Positions 1 to 8,266 of a stretch of 64,000 nt of DNA are shown one piece after another. A program made the position numbers and the translations under genes. Source of the stretch: Streptomyces nodosus (lineage in GTDB: Bacteria; Actinomycetota; Actinomycetes; Streptomycetales; Streptomycetaceae). The stretch is taken from assembly GCF_008704995.1 (NCBI RefSeq), contig NZ_CP023747.1, positions 2,134,501 through 2,198,500 of the forward strand. Direction: 5' to 3'. Positions within the stretch are counted from its first letter, which is position 1. Each line of letters begins with the position of its first letter. The notes under the pieces were generated by a model. That model was given only the letters and a program-made list of their open reading frames with translations, ran no database searches and was not told where the DNA came from.

Positions 1-1
1 C

Positions 2-1060
2 GTGGTGTCGGCGCACTCCGGTACGTCCGGCACGTCGTCCTACGGTGACCAGCTGCCGTATCTGGAGGACGCGGCGGCCGAGGTGGCCAAGAAGGTTCCG
101 GGTATCGACGCGATCCTGGTGGGTCATGCGCACCAGGAGATCCCGGAGCTGAAGGTCAAGAACGAGAAGACCGGGAAGACGGTTGTGCTGTCGGAGCCGC
201 TGTGCTTCGCGGAGCGGCTGTCGGTCTTCGACATCACCCTGGTCTTCAACAAGGGCAAGTGGGACGTCGAGTCGGTCTCCGCGTCGCTGCGGAACGCCGC
301 CACGGTCGCCGACGACCCGAAGATCACCAAGCTGCTCCGGGCGGAGCACGCCAAGGTCGTCGCGTATGTCAACCAGGTGGTCGGCACGGCGACCGAGACG
401 CTGACGACGGTGGACGCCCGCTACAAGGACGCCCCGATCATCGACCTGATCACCAAGGTCCAGGAGGACGTGGTCAAGGAGGCGCTGGCGGGTACGGCGT
501 ATGCCGCACTGCCGGTGATCGCGCAGGCGTCGCCGTTCTCGCGCACCTCGGAGATCCCGGCCGGCAAGGTGACGATCCGGGATCTGTCGAGCCTGTATGT
601 GTATGACAACACGCTGGTCGCGAAGCTGATGACGGGTGCGCAGGTGCGGGCGTACCTGGAGTACTCGGCGGAGTACTACGTGCAGACGCCCGCCGGTGCG
701 GCGGTCGACGTGGACAAGCTGACGAACGCGAAGAACCGTCCGGACTACAACTACGACTATGTGTCGGGGCTGCAGTACGACATCGATGTGGCGCAGGCGC
801 CGGGTTCGCGTATCAAGAATCTGACGTACAACGGTGCGGCTCTGGATGACGCGCAGCAGTTCGTGATGGCGGTGAACAACTACCGCGCGAACGGCGGTGG
901 TGACTTCCCGTACGTTGCTTCGGCTCAGGAGCTGTGGTCGGAGTCGACGGAGATCCGGACCCGGATCGCGGAGTGGGTGACCGCGAAGGGTGAGCTGGAC
1001 CCGAAGGACTTCTCTTCGGTGGACTGGAAGCTCACGCGGGACGGCGTCCCGATGTTCTGA
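2..1060 (+). CDS. 5'-nucleotidase / 2',3'-cyclic phosphodiesterase family protein, C-terminal part
   Basis: The gene enters from the left edge, so its start, signal peptide and most of the metallophosphatase domain lie outside the window. The visible 352 residues begin near a VSAHSG element and contain GHAH (about residues 41-44), the histidine-rich metal-binding end of a calcineurin-like phosphoesterase domain. From about residue 125 onward the sequence has the character of the 5'-nucleotidase C-terminal substrate-binding domain (VVGTATETL, then NNYRANGGGDFPY near residues 291-303). Enzymes of this family are usually exported or wall-bound and release phosphate and nucleosides from extracellular nucleotides. 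The gene ends with TGA and converges on the hydroxylase gene, with a hairpin between them. The family is secure; substrate preference (5'-nucleotide, UDP-sugar or cyclic nucleotide) cannot be told from this fragment. Confidence 0.88.
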   Translation: MVSAHSGTSGTSSYGDQLPYLEDAAAEVAKKVPGIDAILVGHAHQEIPELKVKNEKTGKTVVLSEPLCFAERLSVFDITLVFNKGKWDVESVSASLRNAATVADDPKITKLLRAEHAKVVAYVNQVVGTATETLTTVDARYKDAPIIDLITKVQEDVVKEALAGTAYAALPVIAQASPFSRTSEIPAGKVTIRDLSSLYVYDNTLVAKLMTGAQVRAYLEYSAEYYVQTPAGAAVDVDKLTNAKNRPDYNYDYVSGLQYDIDVAQAPGSRIKNLTYNGAALDDAQQFVMAVNNYRANGGGDFPYVASAQELWSESTEIRTRIAEWVTAKGELDPKDFSSVDWKLTRDGVPMF

Positions 1061-1084
1061 CGGTTCGCGGGCCTGCTTCTCGGC

Positions 1085-1117
1085 GGCGGCGACGGCCTTG
1101 CGGGCCGCGTCGCCGCC
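1085..1117. terminator. Hairpin between convergent genes
   Basis: A 10-bp perfect inverted repeat (GGCGGCGACG and CGTCGCCGCC) with a 13-nt loop lies between two convergent stop codons, so it could end transcription from both sides. No U-run follows it, which is usual for Streptomyces terminators. Confidence 0.5.
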
Positions 1118-1143
1118 GTTGTGTTCGCCGGTGGTTCGTGGTG

Positions 1144-2553
1144 CTACCGCCGTTCGGTGAGCGGGGTGGGTGTGCTGGGCCGTCGGGCGTGCGGGACGGT
1201 GTCCGGCTGCCGGAGTCCGAAGGTGGTGAAGGCGGTGCGCCGGGGCAGGGGGTAGGGCTCCTTGCCGGTGAGGGAGTTGAGGATGGTGGCGCTGCGCCAG
1301 GCGGCGAGGCCGAGGTCGGGGGTGCCGACGCCGTGGGTGTGGAGTTCGGCGTTCTGGACGTGGACGGTTCCGGTGACGGTGGGGTCGAGGATCATGCGGA
1401 ACTGTTCGTCGATGCGGGGGCGGCCGCTGTCGTCGCGCTGCAGATGGGGGTCGAGTGCGGCGAGGAGGCGGCCGAGGGGGCGTTCGCGGTAGCCGGTGGC
1501 GAGGACGATCGCGTCGGTGACGAGGTGTGAGCGGGTGTGCTGGCGGGTGTGTTCCAGCTGGAGTTCGAGCCGGTCGGTGGGGGTGCGTCGGGCGGTGTGG
1601 ACGGTGATGCCGGGGGTGAGGACGGCGTCGGGCCAGTCTCCGTGGAGGGTGCGCCGGTAGAGCTCGTCGTGGATGGCGGCGATGGTGTCGGCGTCGATGC
1701 CTTTGTGGAGTTGCCATTGGGCGGCGACGAGGCGGTCGCGCTGGGGTTCGTCGAGGGCGTGGAAGTAGCGCGTGTAGTCGGGGGTGAAGTGCTCCAGGCC
1801 GAGTTTGGAGTACTCCATGGGGGCGAAGGCCTCGGTGCGGGCGAGCCAGTGGAGGTGTTCCCGGCCGAGGGGGCGGTGTCGGAGCAGGTCGAGGAAGATC
1901 TCGGCGCCCGACTGGCCGGCGCCGACGACGGTGATGTGTCGGGCGGTGAGGAGTTCGCCGCGGTGCCGTAGGTAGTCGGCGGCGTGGAGGACGGGTGTGC
2001 CGGGGGCGGCGACGAGGGGTTCCAGGGCCGGCGGCAGATGGGGTTGGGTGCCGATGCCGAGGACGATGTTGCGGGCGTGGGTGCGGCCGGTGGAGCGGGG
2101 GGTGCCGTCGTCGTCGAGCCGGGTGTGGTCGACGGCGAAGAGCTGGTGGTCGGGGTTCCAGCGGATGGTGTCGACACGGTGGCCGAAGTGGAGTCCGGGG
2201 AGATGGGTGGAGACCCAGCGGCAGTAGGCGTCGTATTCGGCGCGTTCGATGTGGAAGCGCTCGGCGAAGTAGAAGGGGAAGAGCCGGTCGCGGGTTTTGA
2301 GGTAGTTGAGGAAGCTCCAGGGGCTGGCGGGGTCGGCGAGGGTCACCAGGTCGGCGAGGAAGGGGACTTGGAGGGTGGCGCCGTCGATGAGGAGTCCGGG
2401 GTGCCAGTCGAAGCGGGGGCGTTGTTCGTAGAAGGCGGTGTCGAGTTCGGTGAGGGGGTGGGCGAGGGCGGCGAGGGACAGGTTGAAGGGGCCGATGCCG
2501 ATGCCGACGAGGTCGCGGGGGGTGGCGGGTCCGGGGGGTGGCGGGGTGGTCAT
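1144..2553 (-). CDS. Lysine/ornithine/diamine N-hydroxylase (IucD/SidA/PvdA family FAD monooxygenase)
   Basis: This 469-residue flavoprotein shows the family FAD motif GIGIGPFN (17-24), the NADPH motif GAGQSGAE (211-218) and the ATGY element (352-355), and ends in the typical TGKEPYPLPRR region. Enzymes of this family add a hydroxyl to the terminal amine of lysine, ornithine or a diamine, the first step toward hydroxamate siderophores. The start is fixed by a four-base ATGA overlap with the upstream decarboxylase gene; the reading frame stays open further upstream, but only because of high GC. The pair decarboxylase plus hydroxylase suggests the true substrate is a diamine such as cadaverine or putrescine, as in desferrioxamine biosynthesis. 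No acyltransferase or NIS synthetase follows here, so the rest of the pathway must be elsewhere or the product is different. Confidence 0.9.
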   Translation of the reverse strand: MTTPPPPGPATPRDLVGIGIGPFNLSLAALAHPLTELDTAFYEQRPRFDWHPGLLIDGATLQVPFLADLVTLADPASPWSFLNYLKTRDRLFPFYFAERFHIERAEYDAYCRWVSTHLPGLHFGHRVDTIRWNPDHQLFAVDHTRLDDDGTPRSTGRTHARNIVLGIGTQPHLPPALEPLVAAPGTPVLHAADYLRHRGELLTARHITVVGAGQSGAEIFLDLLRHRPLGREHLHWLARTEAFAPMEYSKLGLEHFTPDYTRYFHALDEPQRDRLVAAQWQLHKGIDADTIAAIHDELYRRTLHGDWPDAVLTPGITVHTARRTPTDRLELQLEHTRQHTRSHLVTDAIVLATGYRERPLGRLLAALDPHLQRDDSGRPRIDEQFRMILDPTVTGTVHVQNAELHTHGVGTPDLGLAAWRSATILNSLTGKEPYPLPRRTAFTTFGLRQPDTVPHARRPSTPTPLTERR

Positions 2554-3905
2554 GGGGGTGTGCTTCCTTCCACCAGGTTCAGGAGTGTGGTCAGGTCGCG
2601 GGGACGGGTGTGGGGGTTGAGGAGGGTGGCCTTGAGCCAGAGGCGGCCGTCGAGGCGGGCCCGGCCGAGGACGGCGTGGCCGTTGTGGAGGAGGGTGCGG
2701 CGGATGCCGGCGACGGTGTCGTCGGATGCCGTGGTGGGCCGGAACAGGACGGTGCTGATGGTGGGTGGGGCGTGGAGTTCGAGGGTGGGGTGGGCGGTGA
2801 TGAGGTCGGCGAGGGTGTGGGCGTGGGTGCAGACCTGGTCGATGAGTGCGCCCAGTCCGGTGCGGCCGAGGGTTTTGAGGGTGACGGCGATCTTGAGGAT
2901 GTCGGGGCGTCGGCTGGTGCGCAGGGAGCGTCCCAGGAGGTCGGGCAGTCCGGCTTCGGTGTCGTCGTCGGCGTTGAGGTAGTCGGCCTGGTGTCGTAGG
3001 GCGCCCAGGTCGTGGGGGTCGCGGACGGTGAGGAGTCCGGCGGCGACGGGCTGCCAGCCGAGTTTGTGCAGGTCGAGGGTGATGGTGTGGGCGCGTTCGA
3101 GTCCTTCGAGTTTGGTCCGGTGGTGGTCGCTGAACAGGAGTGGGCCGCCGTAGGCGGCGTCGATGTGGAGGCGGGCGCGGTGGCCGGCGCAGAGGTCGGC
3201 GATGCGGGGCAGGGGGTCGATGAGCCCGGCGTCGGTGGTGCCGGCGGTGGCGGCGACGAGGACGGGTTCGGTCAGCCCGGTGAGGGTGGAGTGGAGGGCG
3301 GCGGGGTCGAGGGTGCCGCGGGGGGTGGGGAGGACGAGGGGCGGGGGCAGGCCGAGGAGCCAGGCGGCGCGGGTGAGGGAGTGGTGGGTGTGGGCGCCGC
3401 AGACGAGACGGACGGGTCCGGAGGTCTCGCGGGCGAGGAGCAGGGCGAGTTGGTTGGCTTCGGTGCCGCCGGTGGTGACGAGGGCGTCTGCGGCGCCGGT
3501 CTCCCGGGCGAGGGCGCGGGTGACCAGGGTTTCCAGTGCGGAGGCGGCGGGGGCCTGGTCCCAGGAGTCGAGGGACGGGTTGAGGGCGCTGGCGGCGAGG
3601 TCGGCCGCGGTGGCGGTGGCGAGGGGCGGGCAGTGCAGATGGGCGGCGCACAGGGGGTGGGCGGGGTCGGCGGCGCCTTCGGCGAGGGTGCGGACGACGG
3701 TGTGGAGGGCGTCGGGGTCGCCGTGCTCGGGCAGTACGTCGCCGAGGGTGTCGCGGACCTGTGCGGCGACGGTTCGGGGGCCGCCTGCGGGCAGGGGGCC
3801 GCCGCGCCGCCGGGTGCCTTCTTCGAGGGCGTCGAGGACGGTGGCGAGCAGCGGTCGTAGGGCGTGGGGGCCGTGGGGTCCTGAGGCGAGGGGCGGCAGG
3901 CTCAT
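2550..3905 (-). CDS. Group II PLP-dependent decarboxylase (DABA/lysine decarboxylase-like)
   Basis: The 451-residue protein has the aspartate-aminotransferase fold markers of group II decarboxylases: TTGGTEAN (144-151), DAAYGG (249-254) and the PLP lysine in DLHKLGWQP (Lys281). It probably removes CO2 from a basic amino acid (lysine, ornithine or 2,4-diaminobutyrate). ATG at 3905 was chosen because GGAGG sits about 7 nt upstream; the frame is open for 42 more codons without a better start. Its stop codon overlaps the start of the N-hydroxylase, so the two are translationally coupled and probably make and then hydroxylate a diamine. The length is shorter than typical DesA-type lysine decarboxylases (about 480), so it may be a distinct subgroup. 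Substrate is inferred from context only. The 220 bp upstream to the pepN stop contain no iron box that I can recognise. Confidence 0.85.
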   Translation of the reverse strand: MSLPPLASGPHGPHALRPLLATVLDALEEGTRRRGGPLPAGGPRTVAAQVRDTLGDVLPEHGDPDALHTVVRTLAEGAADPAHPLCAAHLHCPPLATATAADLAASALNPSLDSWDQAPAASALETLVTRALARETGAADALVTTGGTEANQLALLLARETSGPVRLVCGAHTHHSLTRAAWLLGLPPPLVLPTPRGTLDPAALHSTLTGLTEPVLVAATAGTTDAGLIDPLPRIADLCAGHRARLHIDAAYGGPLLFSDHHRTKLEGLERAHTITLDLHKLGWQPVAAGLLTVRDPHDLGALRHQADYLNADDDTEAGLPDLLGRSLRTSRRPDILKIAVTLKTLGRTGLGALIDQVCTHAHTLADLITAHPTLELHAPPTISTVLFRPTTASDDTVAGIRRTLLHNGHAVLGRARLDGRLWLKATLLNPHTRPRDLTTLLNLVEGSTPP

Positions 3906-4124
3906 GGGCGTCCTCCGGGGGTGCGGCGGGGGTCCGGGCCGGGCGGGCCCGCCTGAGGAGGACAACGATCCGAGGGGGGTGGGGTTCTGCCTTCCGGTGG
4001 ATCGGGGTGGGGTGGCGGTGGGTGGCGCCATGGGGGTGCGGGCCGTGGGCCGGCGCCCGGTGCGGTGTCCGGGCGCCGGCGGTGTCGGGTGGTGCCGGCG
4101 GTGGCCGGCTGTGCCGGCGGGTGG

Positions 4125-6656
4125 TTATGCCTCGCGGATGCGCAGGGCGCGGGCCAGGTCGTCGAGGGCGTCGACCAGTCCGCGGCGCAGCGCCGGGGTG
4201 GGGTCAGTCTCGTTGAGGCACTGCTCGCCGCGCCGGAGGGTGTCGGCGTGCACGGCGTGCCGGGGGAAGGCCCAGCGGGCGGCGACGGCGGCGATGGCGG
4301 GTCCGCGGCGGGCGGCGACGGCGGGTGCGTCGGTCCAGTAGCGGTCGGTGTACTGCTCGAGGAGTGCGGTCTGTTCGGGCTGCCAGAAGCCCTGTGCGGT
4401 GGCGGTGAAGAGGTAGTTGGACAGGTCGTCGGTGGTGAACATGGCGTCCCAGGCGCGCTGTTTGGCGTCGGGGTCGGGCAGGGCGGCGTTGCAGCGGGCG
4501 GCGCCTTCCTGTCCGGTGGCGCTGGGGTCGCGGGTGAGTTCGTCGGCGATGGCGGCCTGGTCGACGGCGCCGAGGGCGGCGAGGCGGCCGAGGATGCGCC
4601 AGCGCAGTTCGGGGTCGAGTTCGGGTCCGCCGGGTACGGTGCCGTCGGCGAGCCAGGCGGCGATGGTGTCGGGGTGGGCGGCGGCGTCGATGAAGTGGCG
4701 TACGGCGATCAGGCGCAGTCCGGGGTGGGTGCCGTCCTCGGTGCGGCGGATGAGGTCGCGGCAGAGCGTGGTGAGGGTGGCGAGCGCGGCGGGGCGGTCG
4801 GTGGGGGTGCCGTGCTGCTCGGGCGGGGCCGGGTGGCCGTGGGCCGGCAGATAGCGGTCGGCGATCTGGCCGGCGGCGAAGCCGAGGACGCCTTCGGTGA
4901 GGGCCAGGTCGGTCTCGTGGGGCAGATGGGTGCGGGCGATGTCGAGGTAGGCGCCGGCGGGGAGCCGTCCGTCGCGTACGGCGTCGCGCAGGGCGTTCCA
5001 GACGACGGCGCGGGTGAGGGGGTCGGGCAGGCCGGAGAGGGCGTTGCGGACGTTGGTGAAGGATGCGTCGTCGAAGCGGATCTTGGCGTAGGTGAGGTCG
5101 CCGTCGTTGAGCAGCAGCAGGGCGGGGCGCCTGCCGAGGGGTCGGGGTGTGGTGTCCGGGATGTCGAGGTCGAGGCGTTCGCGCAGGGTGAGGCCGGTGT
5201 CCTCGGTGAGGGACTGGTCGTAGAGGCCGACGGTGATGCGGTGGGGTCGGCTGCCGTAGTGGTCGACGGTGAGGGTGCAGGTGCCGTCGTCGGCCTGGGT
5301 GAGGCGGGGGGTGAGGGTGTCGACTCCGGTGGTGCGCAGCCAGGAGTCGGCCCAGGCGTGGACGTCGCGGTCGGTGGCGGCGGCGAGGGAGTCGATGAAG
5401 TCGGCGAGGGTGGCGTTGCCGAAGCGGTGGCGGGCGAAGTGGGTGTTGATGCCGGCGAGGAAGTCCTTCTCGCCGAGCCAGGCGACGAGCTGCCGGAGCG
5501 CGGAGGCGCCCTTGGCGTAGGAGATGCCGTCGAAGTTGAGGAGGGCGGCGGCGGTGTCGTCGACGGCTTCGGGGGCGACGGGGTGGGTGGAGGGCCGCTG
5601 GTCGGCGTCGTAGCCCCAGGCTTTGCGGGTGACGCCGAAGTCGGTCCAGGTGTCGGTGAAGCGGGTGGCTTCGGTGAGGGTCTGGTAGCCCATGTACTCG
5701 GCGAAGGACTCGTTGAGCCAGATGTCGTCCCACCAGCGGAGGGTGACGAGGTCGCCGAACCACATGTGGGCCATCTCGTGGGCGATGACCATGGCGCGGG
5801 TCTGGCGCTGGGTGTCGGTGACGGCGGAGCGGTAGACGAATTCGTCGCGGAAGGTGACGAGTCCGGGGTTCTCCATGGCGCCGGCGTTGAATTCGGGGAC
5901 GAACGCCTGGTCGTAGGAGTCGAAGGGGTAGGGCTCCTCGAACTTCTCGTGGTAGCGGTCGAAGCACTGGCGGGTGATCTCGAGGAGTTCGTCCGCGTCG
6001 GTGTCGAGGTGGGGGGCGAGGGAGCGGCGGCAGTGGATGCCGAAGGGGAGTCCGCGGTGTTCGGTGCGGACGGAGTGCCAGGGTCCGGCGGCGACGGCGA
6101 GGAGGTAGGTGGAGATGAGGGGGGTGGTGGCGGCGCGCCAGGTGCCGTCGTCCTGGCGGGTGGTGATGCCGTTGGCGAGGACGGTCCAGCCTTCGGGTGC
6201 CGTGACGGTGAGGTCGAAGACGGCTTTGAGGTCGGGCTGGTCGAAGGCGGCGTAGACGCGCTGGACGTCGTCGAGGAACAGCTGGGTGTAGACGTAGGTC
6301 TCGCCGTCGGTGGGGTCGGTGAAGCGGTGCATGCCTTCGCCGGTGCGTGAGTAGCGCATGGCGGCGTCGATGCGGAGTTCGTGTGTGCCGGGGGTGAGGC
6401 CGGTGAGGGGCAGCCGGTTCTCGGTGAGGGTGGCGGGGTCGAGGGGGTGTCCGTCCAGGGTGGCGGAGCGCAGCTCGGCGGGCTTGAGCTCGACGAAGGT
6501 GTCCGAGGTGTCACGGTCCTCGCGCGCGGTGAAGCGGATGACGGTACGGGAGTCGAAGGTCTCGTCGCCGCCGGTCAGGTCGAGGGTGATCTCGTAGTGG
6601 TGGACGTCGAGGAGCCGGGCACGGGTCTGCGCTTCGTCGCGCGTCAGTACGGACAT
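4125..6656 (-). CDS. pepN: Aminopeptidase N (M1 family zinc metallopeptidase)
   Basis: This M1 aminopeptidase of about 843 residues removes N-terminal amino acids from peptides in the cytoplasm. Counting from the ATG at 6665, it shows the exopeptidase motif GAMEN (262-266), the zinc motif HEMAH (296-300) and the third ligand Glu319 in WLNES, the exact HExxH-x18-E spacing. The second half is the ERAP1-like helical C-terminal domain. Two in-frame ATGs, 6665 and 6656, precede the conserved VLTRDEAQTRA region and neither has a good ribosome-binding site; I use the inner one because homologues I remember begin MSVLTRDEAQ. It is transcribed alone on the minus strand, 99 bp from the stop of chorismate mutase further upstream. 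Confidence 0.95.
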   Translation of the reverse strand: MSVLTRDEAQTRARLLDVHHYEITLDLTGGDETFDSRTVIRFTAREDRDTSDTFVELKPAELRSATLDGHPLDPATLTENRLPLTGLTPGTHELRIDAAMRYSRTGEGMHRFTDPTDGETYVYTQLFLDDVQRVYAAFDQPDLKAVFDLTVTAPEGWTVLANGITTRQDDGTWRAATTPLISTYLLAVAAGPWHSVRTEHRGLPFGIHCRRSLAPHLDTDADELLEITRQCFDRYHEKFEEPYPFDSYDQAFVPEFNAGAMENPGLVTFRDEFVYRSAVTDTQRQTRAMVIAHEMAHMWFGDLVTLRWWDDIWLNESFAEYMGYQTLTEATRFTDTWTDFGVTRKAWGYDADQRPSTHPVAPEAVDDTAAALLNFDGISYAKGASALRQLVAWLGEKDFLAGINTHFARHRFGNATLADFIDSLAAATDRDVHAWADSWLRTTGVDTLTPRLTQADDGTCTLTVDHYGSRPHRITVGLYDQSLTEDTGLTLRERLDLDIPDTTPRPLGRRPALLLLNDGDLTYAKIRFDDASFTNVRNALSGLPDPLTRAVVWNALRDAVRDGRLPAGAYLDIARTHLPHETDLALTEGVLGFAAGQIADRYLPAHGHPAPPEQHGTPTDRPAALATLTTLCRDLIRRTEDGTHPGLRLIAVRHFIDAAAHPDTIAAWLADGTVPGGPELDPELRWRILGRLAALGAVDQAAIADELTRDPSATGQEGAARCNAALPDPDAKQRAWDAMFTTDDLSNYLFTATAQGFWQPEQTALLEQYTDRYWTDAPAVAARRGPAIAAVAARWAFPRHAVHADTLRRGEQCLNETDPTPALRRGLVDALDDLARALRIREA

Positions 6657-6757
6657 GGGGGACATGCTGCCCGATGCGCGGGGTGGGGCACAGGGGCGGT
6701 CGGGGGGCGGTCCGTTACTCCCCGTATGTCCGCCGCCCCACCTGTCCGCGCGACCTC

Positions 6758-7108
6758 TTATGCCTCCGGGTCGCCGGGGGTGGCGGTGGTGTCCTCGGCG
6801 ATCCGCTCATGGTGGCGGATGACCTCGGCGATAATGAAATTGAGAAGTTTTTCCGCGAATGCGGGGTCGAGCTTGGCGTTCTCGGCGAGGCGGCGCAGCC
6901 GGGCGATCTGGTCGGCCTCGCGGGCGGGGTCGGCGGGCGGCAGCTGGTGCTCGGCCTTGAGGTGGCCGACCTGCTGGGTGCATTTGAAGCGCTCGGCGAG
7001 CATATGGACGACGGCGGCGTCGATGTTGTCGATGCTGTCGCGCAGCCGGGCGAGTTCGCCGCGGACGGCGGGGTCGATGTCGGTGGTGGGGGTGTGGCGG
7101 CTGGTCAT
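6758..7108 (-). CDS. Chorismate mutase, AroQ type
   Basis: A 116-residue all-helical AroQ-fold protein that turns chorismate into prephenate, the first committed step to phenylalanine and tyrosine. The sequence has the expected pattern of three helices: ELARLRDSIDNIDAAVVHML (long H1), then an RFKCTQQVGHLKAEH segment carrying the catalytic Lys, then READQIARLRRLAENAKLD and a final helix LLNFIIAEVIRHHE. There is no regulatory ACT domain and no prephenate dehydratase fusion, so it is a stand-alone cytoplasmic mutase. The ATG at 7108 gives the usual short N-terminus. The gene stops with TAA, unusual in this GC-rich region, and is divergent from the putative zinc peptidase gene. Confidence 0.88.
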   Translation of the reverse strand: MTSRHTPTTDIDPAVRGELARLRDSIDNIDAAVVHMLAERFKCTQQVGHLKAEHQLPPADPAREADQIARLRRLAENAKLDPAFAEKLLNFIIAEVIRHHERIAEDTTATPGDPEA

Positions 7109-7234
7109 GGTCGTCCACCCTACGGGGCGGGCGCCCGCGCGGCGCGATCTTCCCGCGCCCGCGGGCACCCCGGCGCCGAGGGGAAGGATGCCTACAGTGG
7201 AGTGCAGTGCTGGCGCCTTCAGGGGGTTGCGGAC

Positions 7235-8131
7235 GTGGCGAACGGCGGACCGGTCGAGCACGGTTTTCCCCATCTGGACACGGTGCGGGAGGCGATCACC
7301 GCGCTGTACCGGCGGCTCTCCTGTGACACCGTCGCCACGTTCGCGACCAGTGTGGTTCCCGCCGATGTGGCCTTCTTGGACCAGGACGATCTGCATCTGG
7401 GCGCGCAGCGGGTGGCGCATGAGCTGGTGCGGCACTACCGGCTGCCGGACGCCCGGATGATCATCAGTTTCCGTGAGATGACGCATGCGGCGAATGTCGA
7501 ACTCGCCGCGGGTCCCGAGTATTTCATCGAGCTGAACGACCGGTTCCGCACGCATCGCCGGGATATCGGCGCGGCGCTGGCGCATGAGGTGATGCATGTG
7601 TATCTGCACCGCCTCGGGCTGTCCTTCCCGGGTACGCGCGACAACGAGATCCTCACCGACACGGCGGCGGCCTATCTGGGGGCGGGCTGGCTGCTGCTGG
7701 ACGCGTTCCGTGAGGACGGGGTGTCCTCGCAGAAGCTGGGTTATCTGACTCCGGAGGAGTTCGGTTATGTCCTGGCCAAGCGGGCGTTGCTGTTCGGGGA
7801 GGATCCTGCGGTCTGGTTCACCAGCCCCCAGGCGTACACGGCGTACACCAAGGGCATGGCGCAGGCCCGCCGTGACGGGCGGCAGCCGCCGCTGACGGCG
7901 GCGGGCTGGTCGGGGCGGCACCGCTATGCCAAGGACCGCCGTTACGCCCAGGACCACTCCGTGCCCGGGCCGCAGCCGGGGGTCCGCTATGCGTTCACCC
8001 CGGCGGGCGGTGGTGCGCTGCGGGTCTCCTTTCCGTGCCCGGTCTGTCACCAGCGGATCCGGGTGCCCGTCCGGGGCCGGGTGCGGGCCCGCTGCGGGCT
8101 GTGCCGGACGGTGCTGGAGTGCGACACCTGA
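7235..8131 (+). CDS. Putative zinc metallopeptidase-like protein with C-terminal zinc ribbon
   Basis: I do not recognise a named family. The 298-residue protein has an HEVMH motif (117-121) inside ALAHEVMHVYLHRLGL, followed by NEILTDTAAAYLGAG, where Glu138 and Asp142 could supply the third zinc ligand, an arrangement like gluzincin or minigluzincin peptidases. The C-terminus carries two CxxC pairs (CPVCH and CGLC), typical of a small zinc ribbon. No signal peptide or membrane segment is visible, so it is likely cytoplasmic. The GTG at 7235 is preceded by AGGGGG with good spacing. It is divergent from chorismate mutase and followed by a striking inverted repeat. Peptidase function is an inference from the motif; a chaperone or toxin-like role would fit as well. 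Confidence 0.7.
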   Translation: MANGGPVEHGFPHLDTVREAITALYRRLSCDTVATFATSVVPADVAFLDQDDLHLGAQRVAHELVRHYRLPDARMIISFREMTHAANVELAAGPEYFIELNDRFRTHRRDIGAALAHEVMHVYLHRLGLSFPGTRDNEILTDTAAAYLGAGWLLLDAFREDGVSSQKLGYLTPEEFGYVLAKRALLFGEDPAVWFTSPQAYTAYTKGMAQARRDGRQPPLTAAGWSGRHRYAKDRRYAQDHSVPGPQPGVRYAFTPAGGGALRVSFPCPVCHQRIRVPVRGRVRARCGLCRTVLECDT

Positions 8132-8144
8132 GGGCGGTCTGCTT

Positions 8145-8224
8145 AGAGCTCCGAACAAAAGTGGGGCCCGGCGGGCGGCGCCCGGCACGCACGCTGATCG
8201 GACCCCACTTTTGTTCGGAGCTCT
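8145..8224. repeat. 22-bp perfect inverted repeat with 36-nt loop, probable terminator
   Basis: The arms at 8145-8166 and 8203-8224 are perfectly complementary over 22 bp and include the AT-rich core GAACAAAAGTGGGG, rare in this genome. The loop is GC-rich. It lies 13 bp after the stop of the putative zinc peptidase gene and 42 bp before the ankyrin gene, so termination or a cruciform is possible. Arms this long with a large loop also resemble a small mobile palindromic repeat. Confidence 0.7.
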
Positions 8225-8266
8225 TATTGCTTTGCGCCGTCGCCGCGGAGGCTTCAGGGTCGGGGC

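Noticed and set aside
2554..3651. Upstream extension of the N-hydroxylase gene to 835 residues
   Set aside because: The extension lies antisense-shadowed within the decarboxylase gene and reads as Arg/Pro/His-rich sequence typical of a wrong frame in high-GC DNA; the ATGA overlap marks the true start.
3906..4124. Iron box upstream of the siderophore-like gene pair
   Set aside because: I searched for the DmdR/IdeR pattern; the best stretch (TCCTCCTCAGGCGGG on the minus strand) has too few matches.
4065..6350. Long plus-strand open frame opposite pepN
   Set aside because: Gly/Val/Glu-rich shadow of the pepN gene, which itself has complete M1 motifs.
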